A DNA stretch of 39,931 bases from Candidatus Epulonipiscium sp. (GTDB taxonomy: Bacteria > Bacillota > Clostridia > Lachnospirales > Defluviitaleaceae): positions 1-39,931 of the forward strand of contig JAAYRK010000009.1 of assembly GCA_012518815.1 (NCBI GenBank). The letters run 5' to 3'. The notes under the pieces are model-generated. The model had not been told where the DNA came from. It searched no databases and was given only the letters and a program-made list of their open reading frames with translations. Shown here in pieces: positions 17,677 through 29,628 of this stretch. Every line of letters starts with the position of its first letter. Position 1 is the first letter of the stretch. The position numbers were made by a program, and so were the translations under genes.

Positions 17677-18663
17677 ATGGCAAAAATTGCAATCAATGGT
17701 TTTGGACGTATTGGAAGAAATGCTTTCAAAATAGCAGTAGCAAAAGGAATGGACATAGTAGCAATAAACGATTTAACTGATGCAAGTACTTTAGCGCATT
17801 TATTAAAATATGATACTTGTTTTGGAAAATTTGAAGGTACTGTTGAAGCTAAAGAAGGTGCTTTAGTTGTTAATGGAAAAGAAATCAAAGTATTAGCAGA
17901 AAGAAATCCTGCTGATCTACCCTGGAAAGAACTTGGAGTAGATATTGTAATCGAGGCTACAGGTATTTTCAGAAAGAAAGAACAAGCTCAATTACATATT
18001 GATGCAGGTGCAAAGAAAGTTATCATTTCAGCTCCTGGAAAAGGAACTAAATCAATCGTTATGGGAGTTAATGAAAACGACTACAATCCTGCAGAAGATA
18101 ATATCGTTGACAACGCATCTTGTACTACAAACTGCTTAGCTCCATTTGCTAAAGTTCTTCATGATAAATTTGGAATTAAAAGAGGAATTATGACAACTGT
18201 TCACTCTTATACAAATGACCAAAGAATTTTAGACTTACCTCACAGTGATTTAAGAAGAGCTCGTGCTGCTGCAGAATCTATTATTCCTACAACAACTGGA
18301 GCTGCTGAAGCAGTTGCAAAAGTTATTCCTTCTCTTAAAGGAAAATTAACAGGTATGGCTATGCGTGTTCCTACACCTACAGTATCTGTTGTTGACTTAA
18401 CTGCAGAATTAGAAAAAGATGTAACTGTAGAAGAAGTAAATGCTGCTCTTAAAGCTGCTGCTGACGATGTAGTATTAGGTTATACAGAAGAGCCATTAGT
18501 ATCTGTTGACTTTAAAAAAGATCCTCGTTCTTCTATCATTGATGGTTTATCAACTATGGTTATTGAAGGAAATATGGTTAAAGTTGTTTCTTGGTATGAC
18601 AATGAATGGGGATACTCTAATAGAATTGTTGACTTAACTAATTATATTGCAGAACGTCTATAA
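17677..18663 (+). CDS. gap: Glyceraldehyde-3-phosphate dehydrogenase, glycolytic NAD type
   Basis: Oxidises glyceraldehyde-3-phosphate to 1,3-bisphosphoglycerate with NAD+. The 328-residue chain has GFGRIGR (8-14), NDLTD with Asp32 (NAD preference), and catalytic Cys149 in [15 protein letters not shown] and the [12 protein letters not shown]-terminal motif are intact. Asp32 and the position after cggR fit the glycolytic GapA rather than the gluconeogenic GapB. GGAGGA gives a strong ribosome site. Codon use is biased toward a restricted set, as expected for high expression. Confidence 0.97.
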   Translation: MAKIAINGFGRIGRNAFKIAVAKGMDIVAINDLTDASTLAHLLKYDTCFGKFEGTVEAKEGALVVNGKEIKVLAERNPADLPWKELGVDIVIEATGIFRKKEQAQLHIDAGAKKVIISAPGKGTKSIVMGVNENDYNPAEDNIVDNASCTTNCLAPFAKVLHDKFGIKRGIMTTVHSYTNDQRILDLPHSDLRRARAAAESIIPTTTGAAEAVAKVIPSLKGKLTGMAMRVPTPTVSVVDLTAELEKDVTVEEVNAALKAAADDVVLGYTEEPLVSVDFKKDPRSSIIDGLSTMVIEGNMVKVVSWYDNEWGYSNRIVDLTNYIAERL

Positions 18664-18684
18664 TTTATAATAGCTATAGACCTT

Positions 18685-18724
18685 AAGGTCCGGTTTTGTA
18701 GTAGTATCTATAGGACCGGACCTT
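18685..18724 (+). other. Intercistronic hairpin between gap and pgk
   Basis: AAGGTCCGGT (18685-18694) pairs perfectly with ACCGGACCTT (18715-18724) across a 20-base loop. The left arm also belongs to the 12-bp palindrome GACCTTAAGGTC (18679-18690), so an alternative fold exists. The following GTTTATC is a weak T tract. It may partly terminate or act as an RNA-stability element that raises gap over the downstream genes. Confidence 0.55.
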
Positions 18725-18791
18725 GTTTATCATTAAAATATTTGGATAATATTCACATTGAAAAAATTACCGAGGAGGGAATATAAATACC

Positions 18792-19988
18792 ATGTTAAAT
18801 AAAAAATCCGTAGATGATATTCAGGTTAAAGGTAAAAGAGTATTAGTTCGCTGTGATTTTAACGTACCAATTATCGATGGAAAAATTACAGATGAAAATA
18901 GATTAGTTGCTGCATTACCAACTATTAAGAAATTAGTTAATGACGGTGGGAAGGTAATATTATGTTCTCATTTAGGAAAACCTAAAGGAGAACCAAAGCC
19001 AGAATTATCTTTAGCTCCTGTTGCTAAAAGATTAAGTGAATTATTAGAAAAAGAAGTTGTATTTGCAAAAGATGATAATGTAGTAGGCGAAAATGCTAAA
19101 AAAGCAGTAAGTGAAATGAAAGAAGGAGATATTGTTCTTCTTGAAAATACAAGATATCGTAAAGAAGAAACAAAGAATATCGATGATTTTAGCAAAGAAC
19201 TTGCTAGTCTTGCAGATGTATTTGTTAATGATGCTTTTGGTACAGCTCACAGAGCTCACTGCTCCAATGTTGGAGTTACAAACTTTATCGAAGGAGATTG
19301 TGCTGTAGGATACTTAATGCAAAAAGAAATTGAATTCTTAGGTAACGCAGTTAACAATCCTCAAAGACCTTTTGTAGCAATTTTAGGAGGAGCAAAAGTA
19401 TCCGATAAAATTAATGTAATCAATAATCTTCTTGAAAAAGTAGATACTTTAATTATTGGTGGAGGTATGGCATATACTTTCTTAAAAGCAATGGGATTTG
19501 AAGTAGGTAATTCACTTCTTGAAGAAGATAAGATAGATTATGCTAAAGAAATGATTGAAAAGGCTAAAGAAAAAGGAGTAAACTTCTTGCTTCCTGTTGA
19601 TAATGTTGTAGCAAAAGAATTTAAAAACGATACAGATTTTAAAGTGGTTCAAAGAGGTGGAATTGAAGCTGATTGGGAAGGCTTAGATATTGGACCTGAA
19701 ACAAGAAAGCTTTATGCTGATGCTGTAAAAGATGCAAAAACTGTTGTTTGGAATGGACCTATGGGAGTTTTCGAATTTGAAAACTTTGCAAAAGGAACTA
19801 TTGCAGTAGCTGAAGCTTTAGCAAAAATTGATGCAACAACAATTATCGGTGGTGGAGATTCAGCAGCTGCAGTTAATCAATTAGGATTTGGAGATAAAAT
19901 GAGTCATATTTCTACCGGTGGCGGTGCTTCTTTAGAATTCCTTGAAGGTAAAGAATTACCTGGTGTAGCCGCTGCAGACGATAAATAA
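18792..19988 (+). CDS. pgk: Phosphoglycerate kinase
   Basis: Converts 1,3-bisphosphoglycerate and ADP to 3-phosphoglycerate and ATP. The 398 residues cover both Rossmann-like domains. Seen motifs are [12 protein letters not shown] near the N terminus, the SHLGKPKG substrate loop, [19 protein letters not shown] and the C-terminal GGGDSAAA / STGGGASLE nucleotide loops. GAGGAGGGA lies about 11 bases before the ATG, slightly far. It is the third gene of the cggR operon. Confidence 0.97.
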   Translation: MLNKKSVDDIQVKGKRVLVRCDFNVPIIDGKITDENRLVAALPTIKKLVNDGGKVILCSHLGKPKGEPKPELSLAPVAKRLSELLEKEVVFAKDDNVVGENAKKAVSEMKEGDIVLLENTRYRKEETKNIDDFSKELASLADVFVNDAFGTAHRAHCSNVGVTNFIEGDCAVGYLMQKEIEFLGNAVNNPQRPFVAILGGAKVSDKINVINNLLEKVDTLIIGGGMAYTFLKAMGFEVGNSLLEEDKIDYAKEMIEKAKEKGVNFLLPVDNVVAKEFKNDTDFKVVQRGGIEADWEGLDIGPETRKLYADAVKDAKTVVWNGPMGVFEFENFAKGTIAVAEALAKIDATTIIGGGDSAAAVNQLGFGDKMSHISTGGGASLEFLEGKELPGVAAADDK

Positions 19989-20003
19989 TTATAGGAGGTT
20001 ATT

Positions 20004-20753
20004 ATGCGCAAAAAAATAATTGCTGGTAACTGGAAAATGAATAAAACTCCAGATGAAGCGGTAAAACTAGTTGAAGAATTAAAGCCCTTAGTTAATACAG
20101 ATAAAGTTGATGTAGTGTTTTGTCCGCCTTTTGTATGTCTTCCTGGAGTAATAGAAGCAGTAAAAGGTAGCCATATTGCAGTTGGAGCTCAAAATATGTA
20201 TTTTGAAGAAAGTGGTGCTTATACTGGAGAAGTATCACCACAAATGTTAACTAACTTAGGTGTAAAATATGTTATTTTAGGACATTCTGAAAGAAGAGAA
20301 TACTTTAATGAAACAGATGAAATCGTTAATAAAAAAGTACTTAAAGCAATTGAACATAACTTGATTCCTATTATTTGTGTAGGAGAAACTTTAGAACAAA
20401 GAGAACAAGGAATTACTATTGATTTAGTTCGTTTACAAACTAAAATTGCTTTAAAGGATGTTTCAGCAGATAAGGCAAAAGAAGTTATTATAGCTTATGA
20501 GCCAATATGGGCTATTGGAACAGGTAAGACTGCTAGCTCTGAGCAAGCTGAAGAAGTTTGTAAGGCTATTCGTGAAGTTGTAGCTGAAATTTACGACTCA
20601 TCTGTTGCAGAAGCAATCCGCATTCAATATGGCGGCAGTGTTAATGCTTCTAATGCAAAAGAACTTTTTGAAATGAACAATATTGACGGGGGCTTAGTCG
20701 GAGGAGCAAGCTTAAAAGTTGATTTTAGTAAAATTGTAAATTATAATGACTAA
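20004..20753 (+). CDS. tpiA: Triosephosphate isomerase
   Basis: Interconverts dihydroxyacetone phosphate and glyceraldehyde-3-phosphate. The 249-residue TIM barrel has GNWKMNK at the N terminus, HSERR with the catalytic His, [12 protein letters not shown] with the catalytic Glu and loop 6, YGGSVN and GGLVGGASL phosphate-binding loops. It is separated from pgk by 15 bases containing TAGGAGG. The usual Clostridia gene order is kept. Confidence 0.97.
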   Translation: MRKKIIAGNWKMNKTPDEAVKLVEELKPLVNTDKVDVVFCPPFVCLPGVIEAVKGSHIAVGAQNMYFEESGAYTGEVSPQMLTNLGVKYVILGHSERREYFNETDEIVNKKVLKAIEHNLIPIICVGETLEQREQGITIDLVRLQTKIALKDVSADKAKEVIIAYEPIWAIGTGKTASSEQAEEVCKAIREVVAEIYDSSVAEAIRIQYGGSVNASNAKELFEMNNIDGGLVGGASLKVDFSKIVNYND

Positions 20754-20778
20754 GAAACACCATAGAAGGAGTATTGTA

Positions 20779-23689
<2,911 letters not shown>

Positions 23690-23746
23690 TATGAACTTTT
23701 AATCAATAAAAATTATTTATGATTTATTAAAGATTTTTTAGTGTAA

Positions 23747-23787
23747 ATTAGGATGCCTGGTTTAGCCAGGTATCCTAATCTTTTTTA
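23747..23787 (+). terminator. Terminator of the glycolytic operon
   Basis: ATTAGGATGCCTGG (23747-23760), loop TTTAG, complementary arm to 23779 with one G-U pair, then CTTTTTT. The long stem marks the operon end. Confidence 0.9.
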
Positions 23788-23887
23788 TTACAGGCAATAA
23801 AAATACTTCCAAGCAGATCATCTAATTACAGTCTGTTTTGGAAGTATGTTCAGGAAAGTTATCTTATTCAGGCATTTGTAATATTTT

Positions 23888-24636
23888 TTACTCTTGAGCT
23901 AATACATCAAAATGATAATAATCACACTCCAAAGTGAAGCCACACATACGGTTATCATCAAAATCAATAGAGAGCTCATATTTTTCATCTTCTGTTTTAT
24001 AACTGAATGATTTTATTTTATCACCCAGGCAGTTGCATTATATGGTTTTCCATATGCATTAAGGACTTCTTCCGGGCTGGCACCAAAAGTGATTCCTTTT
24101 GGTAAAATAATATCAACGTAGTTATCTTCATCATAGATCGTGCGCATGTAAACTTCACAAACCCAAGCCTTATCAAGACTGACAGGAGGTGATGAATAAT
24201 ACGGATTAAAAACATCAACCATAATATTAGCACCTTTTCCATTATTACTAAGAAAATAAAAATCGATTTGCTCTTCATACTGTACTTCAGTTGGAGGGTC
24301 ATAAAGGTAGCTATGTACTATATCTTCGATTTCTGTCCACTTAAAAGGTAATGTAAATTTTTTGCCATCAATTTTAATTTCAAAGGTATCTATTGCGAGA
24401 TATGAGTCGGGATCTTCTAAAAGAGCCTCTATATCTTCCACTTGTACTTCAGAAAGTTCATCGTTTGCATTGACCGAATTGTTTTTGGAAAGATCATCAT
24501 TAGTATTTACTTGATTGGTTTCGGAATTGTTATCAGAATTTGATGTCTGATTGGTTTCCTTTTTACTGCAGGCAGTAAAAGCAATTGTCAAAATGACAAT
24601 GATTAATAAATAAATGAACGCGTGTTTCTTTTTCGT
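23888..24636 (-). pseudogene. Decayed lipoprotein gene (start codon ACG, 3' frameshift)
   Basis: Read on the minus strand, AGGAGG is followed at 24636 by ACG instead of ATG, then codons for KKKHAFIYLL, a hydrophobic stretch and FTACSKK: a complete lipoprotein signal with lipobox Cys. The frame stops at 24013 right after NATAWVIK. In the -1 frame, coding-like sequence continues from GGT GAT at about 24024 to a stop at 23888 (GDKIKSFSYKTEDEKYEL, then a segment with FDDNRMCGFTLE). Adding one G to the GGG run at this point restores one reading frame. Two independent lesions suggest a pseudogene, though ACG initiation or a sequencing error is possible. The family resembles Clostridial lipoproteins with a KFTLPFKWTEIED segment. 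Confidence 0.65.
24013..24591 (-). CDS. Open part of the lipoprotein gene (hypothetical)
   Basis: This is what an ORF caller would report: a TTG start at 24591 in the middle of the signal peptide, 192 residues, with no ribosome site at that point. After the lipobox FTACSKK comes a low-complexity Asn/Ser/Thr/Asp linker (about 12-45), then a globular domain with FTLPFKWTEIED and GITFGASPEEVLNAYGKPY. It would sit on the outer face of the membrane if secreted. The function is unknown. The start choice is very likely wrong; see the pseudogene entry covering the full span. Confidence 0.5.
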   Translation of the reverse strand: MTIAFTACSKKETNQTSNSDNNSETNQVNTNDDLSKNNSVNANDELSEVQVEDIEALLEDPDSYLAIDTFEIKIDGKKFTLPFKWTEIEDIVHSYLYDPPTEVQYEEQIDFYFLSNNGKGANIMVDVFNPYYSSPPVSLDKAWVCEVYMRTIYDEDNYVDIILPKGITFGASPEEVLNAYGKPYNATAWVIK

Positions 24637-24954
24637 TTTTTATTACCTCCTCTTTTACGTCTATAATTTAATGATCGCTTTTAGTTTTTGAAAGTGATTT
24701 CAAATCATGCATTATAAATCTATCCGGACAATAGAATTGTTTTGATCATTATCCAGAATGCTTACAGTTATTGATGATTCCTCCTTTCATAGAATACATA
24801 TAGAAACATTTTAATCATGTTGAGTAGTAAATCAAGAAAAAAGATACAATTTAGAAACAATTCAATATTAATTGCAAGCTATTTACTTATTTTTATTGCA
24901 CAATTTATTACTTTATGCTAATATGTTAATGTCAAGAATTTAGGAGGGGTACAA
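24637..24954. other. Intergenic region before secG
   Basis: About 318 bases between the lipoprotein remnant and secG. A good ribosome-site-like GAAAGGAGGAATC occurs on the minus strand near 24778-24790. It is followed by about 20 open codons in one frame (24715-24786) without a start, possibly another gene fragment. The secG promoter is at the right end. I see no riboswitch or RNA gene. Confidence 0.4.
24896..24924 (+). promoter_or_regulatory. Promoter of secG
   Basis: TTGCAC (24896-24901), 17-base spacer, TAATAT (24919-24924), about 30 bases before the ATG. Confidence 0.6.
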
Positions 24955-25197
24955 ATGAATACTCTTACAATTATTATAACGGTGGTTTATGTATTATTAG
25001 CAATAGGACTTATTACAATTGTAATGCTTCAAGAAGGAAAATCAGCAGGTTTAGGAAGCATTACAGGTGGAAGTTCAGAATCTTACTGGGGAAAAAATAA
25101 AGGCTTTTCCTTAGAAGGTCAACTTGAAAGAATTACAAAAATAGGAGCAGGATTATTTATCGTTCTTGCGTTAGTTCTTAATATTTTAATAAAATAA
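24955..25197 (+). CDS. secG: Preprotein translocase subunit SecG
   Basis: An 80-residue membrane protein with two hydrophobic helices (about 3-25 and 58-79) joined by a Gly/Ser-rich loop containing MLQEGKSAGLGSITGG, the SecG hallmark. It assists SecYE during ATP-driven protein export. AGGAGGGG precedes the ATG. Its stop codon lies inside the left arm of the terminator. The order secG-rnr-smpB-ssrA is common in Firmicutes. Confidence 0.95.
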   Translation: MNTLTIIITVVYVLLAIGLITIVMLQEGKSAGLGSITGGSSESYWGKNKGFSLEGQLERITKIGAGLFIVLALVLNILIK

Positions 25198-25225
25198 AAC
25201 ACACTTATTAAGTGTGTTTTATTTT
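25191..25225 (+). terminator. Terminator of secG
   Basis: A 16-bp perfect stem, ending ACACTT (25201-25206), 3-base loop, AAGTGT onward (25210-25225), with an A-rich left and T-rich right arm. It overlaps the secG stop codon. Confidence 0.9.
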
Positions 25226-25302
25226 ATTTATTCATGTTTAGTTTTGTTAATAATTGATATACTAAAGATAAATAGTTTTTTGCTAAAAAAGAGGTGAAAA
25301 TA

Positions 25303-27465
25303 ATGGAAACAGTAGAAAGAATAGAAGAAAAGAAACAATTGATTCTTGATTTAATGCAGCATAAAGATTACAAGCCTATGAAAATTAAAGAGCTTAGTAT
25401 ACTTTTGCAAGTACCAAATAATGAAAGAACCCTTTTGGAAGAGGTTTTAGATCAGCTTATTTTGGAAGGCAAAATTATTAGAACAAAAAGAGGTAAATAC
25501 AGCCTTCCTGAAACTTTAAATATGGTTATAGGTATTTTTCAAGGTAATGCTAAAGGATATGGTTTTTTAATCTTAGAAGATAGTGATTCTAATGATATAT
25601 TTATCCCTGCTGATAGAGTTAATGGTGCTATGCACAAGGACAAAGTATTATGTAAAATAATTAAGTCTGAACATGGTGGAAGAAAGGCTGAAGGGGAAGT
25701 TGTACAAATTCTTGAAAGAGGTTCAAAACAAATCGTAGGTACATACGAAAAAAGCAAAAATTTTGGTTTTGTAATTCCTGATGGCAAAAATTTTTCTAGA
25801 GATATTTTTATTCCTAAAGGTGATAGTTTAGGAGCAGTTACTGGCCATAAGGTAGTTGTAAAAATCACTGATTGGGGAAAGGACAGAAGAAATCCTGAAG
25901 GAGAAATAATTGAAATCTTAGGCCATATTAATGATCCTAAAACCGATATACTAGCTATTATTAAGGAATTTGACATGGACTTGGATTTTCCTGAAGAACT
26001 AATGAAAGAGTTAGAATCCATTCCTGAGGAAGTTACTAAGGACGATATCCAAGGAAGAGAAGATTTAAGAGATGTAAGAATGGTTACCATCGATGGAGAA
26101 GATGCTAAAGACTTAGATGATGCTATTTCTTTAGAAAAGCTTCAAAATGGTCTATATAGACTAGGAGTTCATATTGCAGATGTATCTCATTATGTTAGAG
26201 AAAATACTGCCTTAGATAAAGAAGCTTTTAAGAGAGGAACTAGTGTTTATTTAGTTGATAGGGTTATACCAATGCTTCCTCATAAACTTTCTAATGGCAT
26301 TTGCTCATTAAATGAAGGGGAAGATAGACTTGCACTTAGCTGTATCATGGATATAGATAGCAGTGGAATTGTAAAAAATCATAGAGTGGTAGAATCGCTT
26401 ATTAATATAGATAAGCGGATGACTTATAATGATGTTAAAAAAATTCTAGAGGATAAAGATAAAGAATTAATAAACAAATATGAAGCATATGTTGACTTTT
26501 TTAAGCTTATGGAAGAGTTATCTGTTATCCTTAGAAATAAAAGAGTAAAAAGAGGAGCAATTGATTTTAACTTTGAAGAAGCAAAGATTAGCTTAGATGA
26601 AGAAGGTAGAGCTATTGATGTACAAGTAGTAGAAAGAAATATAGCAACTAGAATCATCGAAGAATTTATGCTAATATGTAATGAAACAATAGCAGAGGAT
26701 TATTTTTGGAGAGGACTTCCTTTTATATACCGTTCTCATCAAGACCCGGATCCTGAAAAAATATTAAAACTATCTACATTTATTCATAATTTCGGCTATA
26801 GGATTAAAGGAGCAAATAATGTTCATCCAAAGGATTTACAAAAGATTTTGTGGGATATTGAAGGAAAGCCCGAGGAAGCGGTTATTAGCCGCTTGGTTCT
26901 TCGCTCTATGCAGCAGGCAAGATATACTTTTAACAATGATGGGCATTTTGGTTTAGCAGCTAAATATTACTGCCATTTTACTGCCCCAATTAGAAGGTAT
27001 CCAGACCTACAAATTCATAGAATTATAAAGGCTGCGATAAATGAAAAACTAGATAATAGGGCGAATAATAGACTTAATAAGAAGATTCCAGAGGTTGCCA
27101 AACATTGTTCCATTAGAGAAAGAATTGCTGAAGAAGCCGAAAGACAAACAGAACAACTTAAAAAAGTTGAGTTTATGAAAGATAAAATAGGCCAGGAATT
27201 TGATGGTATTATTTCAGGCCTTACTTCTTGGGGTATGTATGTAGAGTTACCCAATACAATTGAAGGCTTAATCCATGTTACAGAAATGGATGATGATTAT
27301 TATATCTTTGATGAACAGCATTATTTATTTATTGGTGAAAGAAGAAAGAAAATATATCGTTTAGGAGATAAGATTAGGGTAAAAGTGCTTAAAGCTGATA
27401 CCATTCAAAGAACTATTGATTTTTCAATAGTATTACCTGATGATGATGATGCAGAAGAAGAATAA
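25303..27465 (+). CDS. rnr: Ribonuclease R
   Basis: Processive 3'-5' exoribonuclease that degrades structured RNA, including mRNA released by trans-translation. With the ATG at 25303 it has 720 residues: an N-terminal winged helix (1-70), two cold-shock domains (about 75-135 and 145-207), the RNB catalytic domain with DGEDAKDLDDAIS (264-276) supplying the Mg2+-binding aspartates, and a C-terminal S1 domain (about 630-710). The upstream in-frame GTG (25294) is part of the ribosome site GAGGTG, so ATG is preferred. Its location next to smpB and ssrA matches its known partnership with them. Confidence 0.96.
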   Translation: METVERIEEKKQLILDLMQHKDYKPMKIKELSILLQVPNNERTLLEEVLDQLILEGKIIRTKRGKYSLPETLNMVIGIFQGNAKGYGFLILEDSDSNDIFIPADRVNGAMHKDKVLCKIIKSEHGGRKAEGEVVQILERGSKQIVGTYEKSKNFGFVIPDGKNFSRDIFIPKGDSLGAVTGHKVVVKITDWGKDRRNPEGEIIEILGHINDPKTDILAIIKEFDMDLDFPEELMKELESIPEEVTKDDIQGREDLRDVRMVTIDGEDAKDLDDAISLEKLQNGLYRLGVHIADVSHYVRENTALDKEAFKRGTSVYLVDRVIPMLPHKLSNGICSLNEGEDRLALSCIMDIDSSGIVKNHRVVESLINIDKRMTYNDVKKILEDKDKELINKYEAYVDFFKLMEELSVILRNKRVKRGAIDFNFEEAKISLDEEGRAIDVQVVERNIATRIIEEFMLICNETIAEDYFWRGLPFIYRSHQDPDPEKILKLSTFIHNFGYRIKGANNVHPKDLQKILWDIEGKPEEAVISRLVLRSMQQARYTFNNDGHFGLAAKYYCHFTAPIRRYPDLQIHRIIKAAINEKLDNRANNRLNKKIPEVAKHCSIRERIAEEAERQTEQLKKVEFMKDKIGQEFDGIISGLTSWGMYVELPNTIEGLIHVTEMDDDYYIFDEQHYLFIGERRKKIYRLGDKIRVKVLKADTIQRTIDFSIVLPDDDDAEEE

Positions 27466-27481
27466 ATACTAGAAAACAAAT

Positions 27482-27513
27482 AAATAACCCCAAAAAAATG
27501 GGGTTATTTTTCA
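27482..27513. terminator. Terminator shared by rnr and the S41 peptidase gene
   Basis: AAATAACCCC (27482-27491), 8-base loop, GGGGTTATTT (27500-27509), then TTT. It overlaps the last codons of the convergent gene. Confidence 0.85.
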
Positions 27514-28448
27514 TTAATATATTTAACTGCATAATCTATAATATCTTCATTATTATACTTAATATCTGGTTCAATACCAGTTCCTTGGATGTTATTGTTT
27601 TTTGGAGTGTTCCAAAGCATTACAGTTGCTTTTACAGCAAAATCATTTTTTAGTTTCATAGTAAGCTGTCCAGTTCCTTTTCCATAGCTGGTATCCCCTA
27701 TTAATACTACGTTGTCTAGATTGTCTTTTAAGGCAGCTATAAAACCTTCCGCAGAGCTTGCGGTATTATTATCTTGAAGAATAATTATGTTATCATATAT
27801 TAATTCTTGCTTATTTTTGCTTTTTACAGTCTTTGTGAAAAGTTTTGATCGGGTATTATCATAGGAAATAATCTTATCTTCAGGAAGAAATAAGCCTGAC
27901 ATATAATTTAGTACAGCTACGTCACCACCGGGATTGTCTCTAAGATCAATAATAATATTTGGATATTTTTCTAAAGTATCTTTTTGTTGTTTCATAAATT
28001 TCTTAGTATGTTTAGAGTAGTTAGTAATCTTTAGATATACAATATTATCACCTAATACATCTATTGAAGACTTCTCAGCTTCTTTTTTTTCATTTTCTTT
28101 GCTCTTTTTATATTGTTCAGGCAGATATTGATATGTGTAGCGGTCATTTTGTTCTTGTCTAATTTCTCTAGTAACTATAGAAATAACGAGATTATCAAAG
28201 TATTTATAGTATCTTCCATCAATGTCTCTTTTTAATTCTTTTTCATATAACTTGTCCAAGCTATCAGTATAAATATAATTTTGACTAATTAAATGCTTAA
28301 ACACTAAATAATCATAATTTAAATAAATGTAATATAAATTTCCAAGGATTAAAAGAGCAAACACACTAGTAACAATATAATATTTCCTTTTTAATTTTTG
28401 GTATTTTAAATCTGTAGAAATAAACATAGGCTTTTTTCGCGACCTCAT
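27504..28448 (-). CDS. S41-family (C-terminal processing) peptidase, membrane anchored
   Basis: A 314-residue protein with a basic N terminus and a single membrane helix (about 25-45), so the catalytic part probably faces outside. After a charged helical region comes the S41 core: IIIDLRDNPGGD, then the catalytic Ser in NTASSAEGF and Lys in GDTSYGKGTGQ, followed by WNTPKNNNIQGTGIEPD. The usual PDZ domain is missing between the membrane segment and the core, making it shorter than CtpA/CtpB (450-480 residues). Substrate unknown. AGGAGG precedes the ATG on the minus strand. It interrupts the rnr-smpB pair on the opposite strand. Confidence 0.87.
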   Translation of the reverse strand: MRSRKKPMFISTDLKYQKLKRKYYIVTSVFALLILGNLYYIYLNYDYLVFKHLISQNYIYTDSLDKLYEKELKRDIDGRYYKYFDNLVISIVTREIRQEQNDRYTYQYLPEQYKKSKENEKKEAEKSSIDVLGDNIVYLKITNYSKHTKKFMKQQKDTLEKYPNIIIDLRDNPGGDVAVLNYMSGLFLPEDKIISYDNTRSKLFTKTVKSKNKQELIYDNIIILQDNNTASSAEGFIAALKDNLDNVVLIGDTSYGKGTGQLTMKLKNDFAVKATVMLWNTPKNNNIQGTGIEPDIKYNNEDIIDYAVKYINEK

Positions 28449-28581
28449 AATAATCCTCCTAAGAACTAATATATTTATAGTTTATGTCATTATCTGACAA
28501 AGCACAATAACAATTTTAGCTAATTGGAAATACAAGAAGAAATATATACTATTAATTGAAAAAAAAGGTTATAGGAAACAC

Positions 28582-28609
28582 TTGAAATAGCCATAAAATA
28601 TGTTATAAT
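28582..28609 (+). promoter_or_regulatory. Promoter of smpB
   Basis: TTGAAA (28582-28587), 16-base spacer, TATAAT (28604-28609) with an extended -10 TGT just before it. It is close to consensus and fits high expression. Confidence 0.8.
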
Positions 28610-28651
28610 TAATTCTGCACCCTAAAAGGGAAGATGGGGGAGAGTATTCAA

Positions 28652-29125
28652 ATGACAAAATCAAAATCTGATTTAAGAATTGTAGCTCAAAATAAAAAAG
28701 CATATCATGATTTTTTTATTGAAGAAACTTTTGAAGCAGGGATTGTACTGGCAGGAACAGAAGTTAAGTCTGTTCGTATGGGTAAAGTCAGTATAAAAGA
28801 AAGTTTTATCCGTATAAAAAACGGGGAAGTTTTTATATTAAATATGCATATAAATCCCTATGAAAAAGGCAATATTTTTAATAAAGATCCTTTAAGAACA
28901 AGAAAACTACTCCTTCATAAAAGAGAAATATCTAAGCTTTTAGGTGCTGTAACTCAAAAAGGCTATACCATAGTTCCGCTTAAAGTTTATTTTAAAGGAA
29001 GCTTAGTAAAAGTATTAATTGGTATAGCAAGAGGTAAGAAATTATATGACAAACGAGAAGAAATAGCTAAAAAGGATCAAAGGCGTCAAGCTGAAAAAGA
29101 ATTTAAAGTTAAAAATTTATATTAG
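28652..29125 (+). CDS. smpB: SsrA-binding protein SmpB
   Basis: Binds tmRNA and delivers it to stalled ribosomes. The 157-residue OB-fold protein has the family motifs [58 protein letters not shown] and a basic tail ending [15 protein letters not shown] choose the ATG at 28652: GGGGAG sits 8 to 9 bases upstream. The ATG at 28634 would use part of that site as coding sequence. The tmRNA gene begins 8 bases after the stop, so both are probably made from one transcript. Confidence 0.96.
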   Translation: MTKSKSDLRIVAQNKKAYHDFFIEETFEAGIVLAGTEVKSVRMGKVSIKESFIRIKNGEVFILNMHINPYEKGNIFNKDPLRTRKLLLHKREISKLLGAVTQKGYTIVPLKVYFKGSLVKVLIGIARGKKLYDKREEIAKKDQRRQAEKEFKVKNLY

Positions 29126-29133
29126 TTTATTCA

Positions 29134-29483
29134 GGGGGTGTACTGGTTTCGACGGGAATCACGTGTATTGGGGTAGCCATTCGCAGACTCCGGAGCTGCG
29201 TTAACAATCTGGAACTTAAAATTAAACGCAGAAGATAATTTTGCATTTGCTGCCTAATTAATGGCAGCTGTCTCTCTTGGATTCCCGCGGTCTAAGAAGA
29301 GGCACCGACAAAGCGGGCAACTTTCTCTCCTAAGCTTTGCGGAGTAGATCGTATTTATGAAGCTACTGAGGTAAAAAGCCTGTCGTTAGGCGTTTTACTA
29401 AGGGAAATATAAAATAACGACTATAATGGAAGAGACCACAATATATGGGTTTTCGGACGGGGGTTCAACTCCCCCCACCTCCA
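29134..29483 (+). ncRNA. ssrA: tmRNA
   Basis: The 5' end GGGGGTG pairs with CACCTCC plus discriminator A at the 3' end, and GGTTCAACTCCCCCC forms the T-arm. TGGTTTCGACGGG follows the 5' end, as in other tmRNAs. CCA is not encoded (ATT follows). The tag reading frame at 29228-29257 reads AEDNFAFAA then TAA, assuming GCA is the resume codon. Pseudoknot-like GC-rich segments fill the remainder. It acts with SmpB and RNase R in rescuing stalled ribosomes. A terminator follows. Confidence 0.95.
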
Positions 29484-29492
29484 TTCAAGGTT

Positions 29493-29541
29493 ATTAGGCT
29501 AAAGCTGATGTAAAATTACATCTACTTTAGCCTAATTTTTA
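29493..29541 (+). terminator. Terminator of ssrA
   Basis: Outer arms ATTAGGCTAAAG (29493-29504) and CTTTAGCCTAAT (29525-29536), inner stem GATGT/ACATC, then TTTT. The outer arms recur downstream of the amidase gene. Confidence 0.85.
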
Positions 29542-29628
29542 TCTTATACTAAATAGAATATAAGTAGATAATTAATATTTGATATATTATACAAAAAATA
29601 ATAACAGGATTTCATAGAGGGATAATAA

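Noticed and set aside
24021-24302. 93-codon ORF in a second frame of the lipoprotein gene
   Set aside because: The other frame encodes the recognisable lipoprotein; this one has no ribosome site and no protein-like pattern.
24778-24802. Small minus-strand peptide gene starting ATGAAAGGAGG
   Set aside because: The frame is only 12 codons and its ribosome-site-like run is inside the peptide; more likely a remnant or chance.
25539-26090. Minus-strand ORF of 183 codons inside rnr
   Set aside because: It is antisense to conserved RNase R coding sequence, is rich in Ser/Leu/Ile as mirror frames of Lys/Glu-rich genes are, and has no ribosome site.
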